Source: Fibrobacter succinogenes | GTDB taxonomy: Bacteria > Fibrobacterota > Fibrobacteria > Fibrobacterales > Fibrobacteraceae | Direction: 5' to 3' | Length of the DNA: 64,000 nucleotides | Assembly: GCF_902779965.1 (NCBI RefSeq) | Contig: NZ_CACZDK010000002.1 | Location: 124,001 to 188,000 of the forward strand | Part shown: positions 1-8,700 of the stretch, piece after piece | Numbering within the stretch: the stretch's first letter is position 1 | Layout: each line of letters begins with the position of its first letter | Program-made: the position numbers and the translations under genes | The notes under the pieces: model-generated | What the model was told of the DNA's origin: nothing | The model's input: only the letters and a program-made list of their open reading frames with translations | Database searches by the model: none

Positions 1-139
<139 letters not shown>

Positions 140-186
140 AAACATTTTATTAAATTTGGACAAAACTTTTTCCCATGGAGAAAAAA

Positions 187-426
187 ATGAACGAAGAAAT
201 TTTCAAGAAGGTCACTGACGTGATCGTTGCTAAGTTGGAAGTCAAGGCTGAAGATGTCAAGCCCGAATCTGAATTCGGTAATGACCTCGGTGCAGACTCC
301 CTGGACCGTGTTGAACTCGTTATGGCTCTCGAAGACGAATTCGATGTCGAAATCCTCGATTCCGACGCTGAAAAGTTCCAGAAGGTTTCTGACGTTGTTG
401 CTTTCCTCGAAGCACACAAGAAGTAA
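187..426 (+). CDS. acpP: Acyl carrier protein
   Basis: This 79-residue acidic protein carries growing acyl chains on a 4'-phosphopantetheine arm in fatty acid synthesis. The attachment site is plain: GADSLDRVE with Ser38, followed by the acidic helix that docks FAS enzymes (ELVMALEDEFDVEI). An upstream in-frame ATG at 175 exists, but its GGAG (177-180) is the ribosome binding site for the ATG at 187, and a start at 187 gives the normal ACP length, so I prefer 187. It follows fabG by 47 bases and ends at a strong terminator. In many bacteria fabF lies next; here it does not. Confidence 0.96.
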   Translation: MNEEIFKKVTDVIVAKLEVKAEDVKPESEFGNDLGADSLDRVELVMALEDEFDVEILDSDAEKFQKVSDVVAFLEAHKK

Positions 427-475
427 TCTAGTTTTACTTTAGCCCGCAACAGTTGGGCAAAGATTGAGCTTTGGG

Positions 476-504
476 TCCCCGGTTCCGCCGGGGATTCTTT
501 TTTT
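476..504 (+). terminator. Rho-independent terminator after acpP
   Basis: A GC stem (CCCCGG at 477-482, CCGGGG at 488-493, 5-base loop) is followed by a T-rich run at 497-504. It lies 50 bases after the acpP stop and would end the fab transcript before rnc. Confidence 0.85.
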
Positions 505-846
505 ACCGTCATCCTCGGAGCCTGTCATCCTAGAACTGTCATCCTCGGAGCGAAGCGTAGGGACAACTTCAAAAGGCGAGCGTTGCAGCTATGCTTGCAT
601 AGATATAACCGAGCCTAAGAGGTTGGGGCTTGCCCCCATCCATTATTTCTTGAACTCGCTTTTATTCCGGCATCGCCTTCTCGTTTATGAAAAGGAGGTG
701 CTCGTTCTATGACGGATCGATTGGTGACTGTTGGCAAAAGACCTTGACCACAGACCAAAATCAGTTTATCTAGTAACTCAGAACTGGTAATTAGGAACTA
801 GATTTTTTAATTTATGTCTGCATTTTAACCATATAAGGAGAATCTG
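505..846. other. Intergenic region with degenerate dispersed repeats
   Basis: No convincing gene is seen between acpP and rnc. Three copies of a GTCATCCT unit, two of them continuing as CGGAG, lie at about 509-560. A short palindrome (CTATGCTTGCATAG) lies at about 592-605. A segment at about 681-711 resembles, in reverse complement, the GTCAT...CATCTCC repeat seen at 1743-1770. The rnc promoter is presumably in the AT-rich last 100 bases. Confidence 0.6.
509..560. repeat. Dispersed intergenic repeat, GTCATCCTCGGAG type
   Basis: GTCATCCT occurs three times within about 50 bases, twice followed by CGGAG, and the last copy continues into GCGAAGCG. Related GTCATTCTGAGCGA segments lie in other gene gaps of this window (14772 and 26464). 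The spacing in non-coding gaps suggests a degenerate palindromic intergenic repeat family rather than a gene. Confidence 0.55.
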
Positions 847-1659
847 TTGGAAGATCAAAATCTGCTCCACAAAATCCTAAAACTCTGGTTTCGCCAGAAG
901 TCCGGTGACGGGCTTGAGGCTAAGCTTGGGTATAGGTTCCGCGATCCTGAACTGCTGGCTCATGCTCTTGTGCACCGCTCGTTTCTTGTCGGCAAGGATG
1001 TGCCTTACGCAAGCAATAACGAACGTTTGGAATTTTTAGGTGATTCTGTGCTCAACATGCTCACGACGGAATACTTGTACAAGACATATCCGTTGGATCC
1101 GGAAGGCGAGCTTTCAAAGCGCAAGAGCGCGATTGTTTCTGGACATGCCTGTGCTCAGTCATCCAAGGAATGGAATCTCAGCGAGTATGTGAAAATCGGA
1201 AAGTCCGAAGCCAAGATGGGCGGTCGCGGTAAGGAAAGCATTCTTGCAGATGCCTACGAAGCTGTGCTTGGCGCCGTGTATCTCGATGGTGGCCTCGAAG
1301 AAGTCCGTGCTATTTTGAACAAGTTTCATTTTCCGCGCGTACAAGAAATCATCAGCGCGACCGATTTTGTGAATTACAAGAGCGAACTTCTGGAATTTTG
1401 CCAGGGCAAGCTGCGCTGTTCTCCGGAGTACGTGATTGTCGGCGAAGAAGGCCCGGAACACCAAAAAGTGTTTACGGTCGAAGTGGTCGTGAACGGCAAG
1501 ACTTATGCTCGCGGTCAAGGCCCGAACAAGAAGAAGGCCGAACAAGAAGCGTCTCGCTTATCGCTCGAAACGCTCAAGGCTGAAGCCGCCGAAGCAGAAC
1601 AGAAAAAAGCCGAAACCCCGAAAATCAAGCAGCCCGCACACCACGTTGGATTGCCGTGA
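847..1659 (+). CDS. rnc: Ribonuclease III
   Basis: This 270-residue double-strand-specific endoribonuclease processes rRNA precursors and structured mRNAs. The RNase III signature NERLEFLGDS is at 58-67, with the metal-binding residues Glu59, Glu62 and Asp66, and the second catalytic pair Asp135/Glu138 lies in ILADAYEAVLG. A double-stranded-RNA-binding domain occupies about residues 175-245. The last 25 residues are a Lys/Glu/Ala-rich tail beyond the usual end. The start is a TTG at 847, chosen because AAGGAG (836-841) is correctly spaced before it and no ATG fits. It lies downstream of fabG-acpP, as in many genomes, but is separated from them by a terminator. Confidence 0.96.
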   Translation: MEDQNLLHKILKLWFRQKSGDGLEAKLGYRFRDPELLAHALVHRSFLVGKDVPYASNNERLEFLGDSVLNMLTTEYLYKTYPLDPEGELSKRKSAIVSGHACAQSSKEWNLSEYVKIGKSEAKMGGRGKESILADAYEAVLGAVYLDGGLEEVRAILNKFHFPRVQEIISATDFVNYKSELLEFCQGKLRCSPEYVIVGEEGPEHQKVFTVEVVVNGKTYARGQGPNKKKAEQEASRLSLETLKAEAAEAEQKKAETPKIKQPAHHVGLP

Positions 1660-1661
1660 TT

Positions 1662-1700
1662 TTAGTAGACTGTAGGAAGTAGACCGTAGGAAGTGGTTCG
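1662..1700. repeat. Low-complexity GTAGGAAGT-type intergenic repeat
   Basis: Units of the kind TAGACTGTAGGAAG and TAGACCGTAGGAAG are repeated in tandem just after the rnc stop. Similar units recur at about 3700-3722, 14868-14895 (opposite orientation) and 18875-18900. They lie only in gaps and look like a degenerate short tandem-repeat family. Confidence 0.5.
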
Positions 1701-1744
1701 TATGTAGAGCCTGCGTTGTCACCCCGGCTAGAGCCTATGTTGTC

Positions 1745-1778
1745 ATGCCCGCCTCCGAGCGGGCATCTCCTTTTTATT
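1745..1778 (+). terminator. Probable terminator after rnc
   Basis: An 8-bp stem (ATGCCCGC at 1745-1752, GCGGGCAT at 1759-1766) is followed by CTCC and a T-rich stretch. It is also a copy of a dispersed motif: a diverged version (CATTCCCGCCTCCGAGCAGG) is at about 26810. It ends 13 bases before the next start codon. Confidence 0.55.
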
Positions 1779-1790
1779 ATCTTATCCTGC

Positions 1791-3611
1791 ATGAAAACTT
1801 TCTCCCTCCGTACTTTACTTGCACTGCCGATGGCGGCGGCTCTCGCTTTTGCTCTTTCCGCCTGCAATGAATCCGGCGATTCTAAATCCGGCCAATCTTC
1901 GAAAAAAGGTACCGCCGTTTCCGAAGCGGATTGCCCGATTCTCCCGCTCGATTCTACTGCGACTGGCGAATTCGACCCGATTGCTTCCAAGGATGCCCGT
2001 GCTTGCGGCTCCATTACGCTTTGGGGCTCCGCCATGCCGAAGTCCTTCAATATGTGGGAAGACTACAACAGCTTTTCTGCCGAACTCATGAACATGATGT
2101 TCGAACCGCTCGTGAGCTTGCACAGTACCGAAGATAAGGAAGTCGGGATTCTCGCCGACAAGTGGGAAGTCTCTGAAGACGGCAAGACGTTCACGTTCCA
2201 TGTCGATCCGCGCGCCAAATGGAGTGACGGCAAAGCTATTACCGCTGAAGACGTGCAGTTCTATTACGACGTCATCATGGACGAGAAAAACCTCACGCCG
2301 ATTTTCAAGGTGGGCCTCAGCCGCTTTGACCGCCCCGAAGTCGTCGATAGCTTGACCGTCAAGATGACTGCGAAGGAATCGCACTGGGGTAACTTCTGGG
2401 AAGCGGCCGGCATGCTCGCATTCCCGAAGCACGTTTGGGGAGGCAAGGACTTCAACAAGATCCGCTACGAATTCCCGGTTGTGTCTGGCCCGTATATCAT
2501 CAAGACGTTCCGCGAAGACCGCTTTGTTGAACTCCAGCGCCGTAGCGATTGGTGGGGCTTCAAGAAGAACTGGAACCACGGCAAGTACAATTTCCAGAAA
2601 ATCCGCTACCGCTTTATGAACGACCAGACGAAGGCGCTCGAAGCGTTCAAGAAGCAGGACTTTAACGCCTATGCCATCTATACGAGCAGCATCTGGATGA
2701 AACAGACAGACTTTGATGCTGTCAAAAAAGGCTGGGCAGTCAAGCAGCGCATTTACAACAAGGAACCGATTGGTTTCCAGGGCATGGCCATCAACCTCCG
2801 TAAGCCGCAGTTCCAGGATGTACGCGTCCGCCGTGCACTCTCGTACCTCTTGAATCGCGAAGCGATGAATGAAAAGTACATGTACGGTCAATACTTCCTT
2901 TTGAATAGCTACTATCCGGACCTTTGGGCCAATAACCAGAACCCGACGGCGCCTGTCTATAGCTACAATCCTGAAAAGGCTCGTGCGCTTTTTGCCGAAG
3001 CGGGTTACAAGGTGAACGCTCAGGGCGTGCTCGAAAAAGACGGCAAACCATTTGCCATCAACTTCATCACGAGTCAGGAAGATTTGCGACACCTCACGCT
3101 GTTCCAGGAAGACCTCAAGAAGGTGGGCGTTGTGGCGACCATCGAACAGATGTCGCAGAGCACACTCCGTAAGCGCTTGGACGATGCGGACTTTGACCTT
3201 TACTGGGTGAACTGGGGCGCAGGCCGCCTCCGCGACCCCGAAGCAAGCTGGATTTCTACAACCGCATTGCAAAAGGGAACGAACAATCTCGCTGGTGTTC
3301 AGGACGCGATTGTCGATAGCCTCATCAATTTGCAGAAGACGGAATTCGACCTCGCGAAGCGCAATGAAATCCTTAAGGCGCTCGATAACCGTCTTGCAGA
3401 AATCGTTCCGTATGTGCTGATGTGGCAATGCGACCACCACCGCATCCTCTACTGGAATCGCTACGGCATGCCCGAAAAGGTGCTCGACCAGTTCAACCGC
3501 GAAGACGCAATTCCGGTTTACTGGTGGGTCGATCCGGTCAAGTCTGCCGCTCTCGATGCTGCGATGAAATCCGGCGAAAGCCTCCCCATCCCGCCGTTCG
3601 ATATTAGATAG
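1791..3611 (+). CDS. Peptide-type ABC transporter substrate-binding lipoprotein
   Basis: This 606-residue family 5 solute-binding protein (SBP_bac_5/OppA-like) should be a lipid-anchored periplasmic receptor for oligopeptides or a similar ligand. The N-terminus is a lipoprotein signal with lipobox LSAC and Cys25. The family segment is clear near residues 105-155, where a dozen residues after FEPLVSL run into ILADKWEVSEDGKTFTFHVD. The ATG at 1791 is chosen because the longer reading from 1716 would run through the upstream hairpin and bury the signal peptide. No permease or ATPase gene is adjacent, so it must work with a transporter encoded elsewhere. The exact ligand cannot be told. Confidence 0.9.
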   Translation: MKTFSLRTLLALPMAAALAFALSACNESGDSKSGQSSKKGTAVSEADCPILPLDSTATGEFDPIASKDARACGSITLWGSAMPKSFNMWEDYNSFSAELMNMMFEPLVSLHSTEDKEVGILADKWEVSEDGKTFTFHVDPRAKWSDGKAITAEDVQFYYDVIMDEKNLTPIFKVGLSRFDRPEVVDSLTVKMTAKESHWGNFWEAAGMLAFPKHVWGGKDFNKIRYEFPVVSGPYIIKTFREDRFVELQRRSDWWGFKKNWNHGKYNFQKIRYRFMNDQTKALEAFKKQDFNAYAIYTSSIWMKQTDFDAVKKGWAVKQRIYNKEPIGFQGMAINLRKPQFQDVRVRRALSYLLNREAMNEKYMYGQYFLLNSYYPDLWANNQNPTAPVYSYNPEKARALFAEAGYKVNAQGVLEKDGKPFAINFITSQEDLRHLTLFQEDLKKVGVVATIEQMSQSTLRKRLDDADFDLYWVNWGAGRLRDPEASWISTTALQKGTNNLAGVQDAIVDSLINLQKTEFDLAKRNEILKALDNRLAEIVPYVLMWQCDHHRILYWNRYGMPEKVLDQFNREDAIPVYWWVDPVKSAALDAAMKSGESLPIPPFDIR

Positions 3612-3763
3612 TAGGACAAATGCATAAGGTGAGCGCCGCGGTCAAGCTTGCTTGGACATGGTCGAACCGAGCATTTGGTACTTGAGCGAAGTGAAAGTGC
3701 AAGTAGACAGTAGGCAGTAGGATGTTGCGCTTCGCGCGCAGTTCTCAAATCTTGAAATGCAAA

Positions 3764-3792
3764 AGTCCCGGCTTGGCCGGGACTCTTTGTGT
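3764..3792. terminator. Bidirectional terminator
   Basis: A 9-bp perfect stem AGTCCCGGC/GCCGGGACT (3764-3772, 3776-3784) with a 3-base loop has T-rich flanks on both strands. It serves the minus-strand gene ending at 3815 and possibly the plus-strand lipoprotein gene. Confidence 0.8.
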
Positions 3793-3814
3793 TTAAGAAA
3801 CAATTTTAATCAGA

Positions 3815-4606
3815 TTAGAAACTTGCCGCGATTGTTGCTTCAAGCGTAACCGGTATTTTGTCGTTGCCGTTGAAATATGCTAGGTAGTCTTTGCCAAAAC
3901 CCAAAGAAACGTTCAAATCGAGTGAAAGTATATTGTTAATGGCGTAGGTTGCACCGATGTACGGGAAAATACCTATGTCACCGCTTGTCTTTGACGTTTC
4001 TATTTCTATGTCTGTGTTTTCATCTACTTTTACATTATTTTTCGGGTTACCCAAAGCAACCTTGAGCGAAAAGCCAACGTAAGGAGCTATTATTTCAGAT
4101 ACATTCGGGTCTAATTCTGCAATGAATTTCATTTGCATAGGAGGTCTAATCTTGTCTTTACCCTCAGTTGACATAGAAAGACCAAGTTCTGTTCCGAGAG
4201 CTACTTTCCCGAAATCTTGGGAGTACTGACCACCGAAATAGAACTCAAAACCGTCATTGTCCGAATATTTACCCGTTGGGAAGCTGACATCGAGGAATGC
4301 TGCGACGGTCGGAATAATTTGGTAACGTGCGCCATACGTCAAGTTCATCATGCGTTCTTGGTCTGCATCTTTGCCGTCCAAACGAGTCACGACGGCGAAT
4401 GGGAGGTCTAGCCAAAGTTCCAAGTTCTGAATAGGAACATAACGACCTCTAACGGATACGTCTAGCTCTTTCCATTTGTCCTGAATCGTGAAGTCGTGGA
4501 CTAGCTTGGCTTCGCCGCTATTTGCTTTCGGAACCGGGAATTGGCTGAATGTCGCAAAACTGGATGTGGCGAGCATGGCTGCGCCCAGCAAGATTTGTTT
4601 TAACAT
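3815..4606 (-). CDS. Secreted outer-membrane beta-barrel-like protein
   Basis: This 263-residue protein has a Sec signal peptide (about residues 1-19, ending SSFA). Alternating hydrophobic and polar strands follow, and it ends in a phenylalanine (AASF), as expected of an outer-membrane barrel recognised by the BAM complex. AGGAGA is well placed before the start. No enzymatic motif is visible. The next gene on the same strand (4760-5581) has the same architecture: signal peptide ending SSFAT, similar length, a VGAR/YGAR-type strand and terminal Phe. The two are therefore probably diverged paralogues. Function is unknown; an MtrB/porin-like or structural role is only a guess. Confidence 0.75.
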   Translation of the reverse strand: MLKQILLGAAMLATSSFATFSQFPVPKANSGEAKLVHDFTIQDKWKELDVSVRGRYVPIQNLELWLDLPFAVVTRLDGKDADQERMMNLTYGARYQIIPTVAAFLDVSFPTGKYSDNDGFEFYFGGQYSQDFGKVALGTELGLSMSTEGKDKIRPPMQMKFIAELDPNVSEIIAPYVGFSLKVALGNPKNNVKVDENTDIEIETSKTSGDIGIFPYIGATYAINNILSLDLNVSLGFGKDYLAYFNGNDKIPVTLEATIAASF

Positions 4607-4685
4607 ATTGACTCTCCTTGTTTCATTTGATTTTAATATAACAAAATATTACAAAAAGATTACGAAAATGTTTGATGGAATTTTT

Positions 4686-4722
4686 CGAAAAAAATAAAGC
4701 TAGCCCTTGATGTGGGCTAGCT
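4686..4722 (-). terminator. Terminator of the upstream outer-membrane protein gene
   Basis: On the minus strand, AGCTAGCCC (4722-4714) pairs with GGGCTAGCT (4706-4698) across a 7-base loop, followed by TTTATTTTTTTC. It separates the two related barrel genes into different transcripts. Confidence 0.8.
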
Positions 4723-4759
4723 CACAGAATTTTTTCAGCCGATTGCGGCAAAGTCTCTG

Positions 4760-5581
4760 TTAGAATTTGAATTCAAAATCCATGGTAAATCCGATGGCAT
4801 CGCCTTCCATTGCAATTGAGGGGAGTTTGAGTTCTTCGCTGTTTTTCCGATGATTTAAATCTTGGGAGCGGACGATAACACTGCCATTAACAGAAATGTT
4901 TTGGGTGATGGCAAAGTTTGCTCCAACCCAAAATTTCCATTGATCCGACCAGTCATCGCGTAGGTCTTTGTCGTTATATTCGGATTCAAAAAGGCGTAAC
5001 CAGAATTGTGTGCCGACTAAAAGAGTTAATGGAGCGGATGGTAACTTGTAGTCGAATTCGCCACCCAAGCGGAGTTCAAGGCCTCTTTCTAGATCGTCGT
5101 GTTCAAAACCCCAAAATAAGCCTGCTTCAGCACCGTATGAAGCGCCATTGATGGCTTGGATTTCTTTATGGTGTTGGGCGCCAAAGTAAAGAGATATTTC
5201 TCCTCTGCTGGGGGGCGTTCCCTTGCCTTTTTCACGTCCGATAGGTAGATTGAAGTCCAAGAAGAAGTACAGTTCCGGATCCAATGCGTAGCGTGCACCG
5301 ATGACCAAGTCTCGAAGACCGTAACCGCCTTCCTCGCAGCTGTCGCATTCCCATTCTCCCCAGAACTGGAATCCGAAACTCTGTAGAGATAACTCAAATT
5401 TAGGTGCTACAGTCATTCGTGCGCCGACCTTGAGGCCCATTTGGGACCAATCATCGTCCCAGTCGTAATAAAGCCCTGCTTTGGCAGAACCCCGCCCCTC
5501 TTCCAGAAGTCCAAAATAATCCCAAGTGGCAAAGCTGGATGTAACAATCGCAGCGGCGAGAAGAATAACCTTTTTTATCAT
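4760..5581 (-). CDS. Secreted outer-membrane beta-barrel-like protein (paralogue)
   Basis: This 273-residue protein has a signal peptide (about residues 1-18, ending SSFA), barrel-like alternating strands and a C-terminal FEFKF. A pair of cysteines (CDSC) near residue 79 may form a disulfide in a surface loop. GGAG precedes the start. It is probably a paralogue of the gene at 3815-4606, judging from the shared signal-peptide end and strand motifs, though sequence identity looks low. It is transcribed away from the giant secreted protein gene at 5774. I do not recognise a specific function. Confidence 0.72.
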   Translation of the reverse strand: MIKKVILLAAAIVTSSFATWDYFGLLEEGRGSAKAGLYYDWDDDWSQMGLKVGARMTVAPKFELSLQSFGFQFWGEWECDSCEEGGYGLRDLVIGARYALDPELYFFLDFNLPIGREKGKGTPPSRGEISLYFGAQHHKEIQAINGASYGAEAGLFWGFEHDDLERGLELRLGGEFDYKLPSAPLTLLVGTQFWLRLFESEYNDKDLRDDWSDQWKFWVGANFAITQNISVNGSVIVRSQDLNHRKNSEELKLPSIAMEGDAIGFTMDFEFKF

Positions 5582-5773
5582 TATAACTCCTATGAAATGC
5601 CCAGAAGGCTATTATCAATTTAGTAAACCTATAGCCTTGGAGCAATTAAATATTTGTAAGCAAATCAACATAACCGTGTTCGGGCTCACAAATGTTATTT
5701 TTTTATTGCGTCACGGTTGCGAATTTCGCCACAAAAATTATTTTTACCATAGAAAATTTTCTAGAAGGTCGAT

Positions 5774-8700
5774 ATGGAGAATCTAAAACGTTTGCTAGTT
5801 CTCGCTGCTATGTTTCTTCCGATGTCCGCTTGGGCAGCGCCGTTTGATTCTGGTTCTGAAAAAAAACATATAAATCTTTACTATAAAAGTGAGGCCCTTT
5901 ATATTGCTCAGGAAGATAAAGCTTGCACTGTCGGAAGTTCTACAGTCGACGACGGTACTTGTGTCAAAACCGCTGAAATAAAATCAATGCTTCCTGTTCG
6001 TGGTGCATTTAATAATGTGGTTTCCGGGAAATGGGTGTTGGGGACAGCGAACACAGACCAATACCAATCGAATGAGCTCAATCTTAAGACAGACATTGAC
6101 TTTGGTCAGACTCTTGATGCGGATGGAAAATGTTCGGAAAACCATAATTTTTTGTCTTTTGGGGGCCTTACCTTTAATGGACGGAACCACACGATTTCGA
6201 ACCTTTGCCGTGTTGATAATGGGGCCATGGACCAGTATGTTGGATTATTTGGGGAAATAAATGGAAAAACTGTAAAAAATCTAAAAATCTCAAATGTCCA
6301 TTTTGTCAATACAAGCGAGGATCCTAAAAAAACGGAAAAAGGTGAATATCTGGCTTCTGGCGCTCTCGCTTATAAAATTTCCAATAATAGTACTGTGACC
6401 AATGTAGAATTAGAAAATGTAGATATTCAAGCACCGCTTGCTGGTGGTTTAGCTGGGTATATTGAAGGCTCTACGATTAAAGGGGTTAAGACTGGTAGCC
6501 CGTTTATTAAAGCAACTCAAGCGGCTGGCGCTCTCGCTTATAAAATTTCCAATGGTACTGTGACCGATGTAGAATTAGAAAATGTAGATGTTCAAGCACC
6601 ACTTGCTGGTGGTTTAGCTGGGTATATTGAAGGCTCGACTATTTCGAGTATAAAAATGGTGGATGAAGGTTCTGTTATCAAGGTAACGAATGTACGTCAA
6701 ATTGAAACCGGTTATGTCGGAAGTTCAGTTAATGGCAGTGATATAAGAGTATTTAGTCCATACAAGGTGCTGTTGGGCGGCCTTGCGGGTGCAGCCTTTT
6801 TTACAAATTTCAAGAATATCGATATTGCAGTCCAAGTGGAAAATAAAGCTGTTGTAGATTTGTCTGCTTTGGGTGGCCTTGTTGGTAATTATGTTTATGC
6901 GCCTTTAAACAATCAATTTTCTCAGGTTTCTGATAGGAATTCGGCGATTACTAATGTGAATATTCACGGATACGCCAATGGTGATGATTATATCAAGCCT
7001 GTGGTTTCTGGTGGTATCATTATGGGCGGTATATTGGGAGCTACCAAAAGACTTGATGAAAATAATTCCCCGATTGTAGAATTAGCTGTTAGTAAATCCT
7101 CTGTGACGAACTTGGATATCACGCAAAGTAAGATTAAAATCAATGATGCTGATGTATCGCAACAACTTTATTTTGGCGGCATTGTCGGGAATGCCAATCT
7201 TTGTAGTGGTGGTATTTTGCTGGTTAAGGAATCGAATGTTAAGAATGTAAACATTGAAGAATCGATACAGGGTAATGCTCCATTCCAATATTATATGGGT
7301 GGAATTGCTGGTTATGCATCTTGTTATCATATAAGTAATTCCGTTGACCAAGATGACTTGTATTTGACGCTTCAGAAAGATACAGCTTCGGGTAACATTA
7401 AGTTGTCTGGGGGCTATAGTAAAACTGGAAAAACCGTCTCGAAAGTTCGTGCTTCTGCTGCTATTGGTGGCCTTGTTGGTAATGCCATTCTTTCTCTTAA
7501 AGAAAATGGAATATCAGAAAACGAGTCCAAGGTTTCGATTGCTTATGATGCCAAAAGAACTGCAAATGAGAACTTGGATTCGGTGCTTGTAGGGGGCATT
7601 TTTGGTGTTGCCTCAATTTCTGAAGGTTCTACGGTCCGTTTGTCTAAACTATCTTATCAAGGCTCGATTGATATTGATGATGATGGTATTTCGGCTCGTG
7701 TGGGCGGCATTGTGGGTAAATTCCCGTTGCTTCAGTCTGGTATTCCTAAGATTGATTTCCACGATGTTCATGTGGAGGGCGCTTCTGGGAAAGCGGTTGT
7801 GGCGTATAGTGGTGAAAGTACAGCTTCTAGTATAAACTCATCGTCGGTTGGTGGTATTTGTGGTGCATGTCAATCGCCCAGAGAAATAAGCAAGAGCTCT
7901 GTCAACGGGGATTTTGTGGGTACTTCTGGAAATCAGGCACCGCCTAAAAAAGCTTTCCATATTGGTGGCTTGATTGGTTCAGCTTTTGTTAATGAACCTT
8001 TAATCGTGAAAAATAATTACTTTATGGGTTCTATTGAAAATAAATTCAATAAGAGCGGAGGCGAGGGTAAGGTCGGTTATCTTTTTGGTTATCTGACCGG
8101 TGATGGCTTGGGCGTCAAACCTCAAGTAACTTCGAATTTCCATTATGGTGATGATAATGTTGGCGCCATTGGTTATTTTGAAAATTATGGTGAATTTGCC
8201 AATTCCGTGTATTTGGATGAATTGGAAAAATTCGAAGCAAAAAGCAATGTTCGCAATGGTAATAAAGTTGATTTGAACGATGATGGAAATGGTTATGTTA
8301 CAGAAGCTTATATGAAGTCCAAAAATTTGGCTATTCTTTTGAATAGCCCTTGGTCAGATGAAGAAGATCAAGTTTGGACGTTTGGAACTACAAATGATTT
8401 CCCGTTTTGGGGAACTCCTGCCATGTCGACTTATACCGTTCGCTTCTTGGATGCTGATGGGAATCAGATCGGGGAGTCGCAAGAGGTGCATTTTGGCGCT
8501 GCCGCTGTAGCTCCGGAAGCCCCGAAAATTGTCGGTAAATGCTTTGATGGCTGGAGTACGTCATTCAATAAGGTGATGGCGTCGATGGATGTTGTGGCTA
8601 CATATAAAAATGGAGCTTGCAAGTATCCTGTTGCGTTCTATGACTTGGAGGGGAACCTCTTGGAAGTGAAGGCCGAAGACGGAACTACATTGTCTAATCC

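Noticed and set aside
464-712. 82-codon frame between acpP and rnc
   Set aside because: It starts inside the acpP terminator region and runs through dispersed repeats; no ribosome binding site or family pattern.
709-747. 12-residue open frame (MTDRLVTVGKRP) behind a strong AGGAGG
   Set aside because: The AGGAGG is part of a degenerate dispersed repeat that also occurs elsewhere without a reading frame, so a leader peptide is not supported.
1815-3440. 541-codon open frame on the minus strand opposite the peptide-binding protein
   Set aside because: It shadows a gene with a clear lipoprotein signal and SBP_bac_5 pattern; the antisense product has no recognisable domain.
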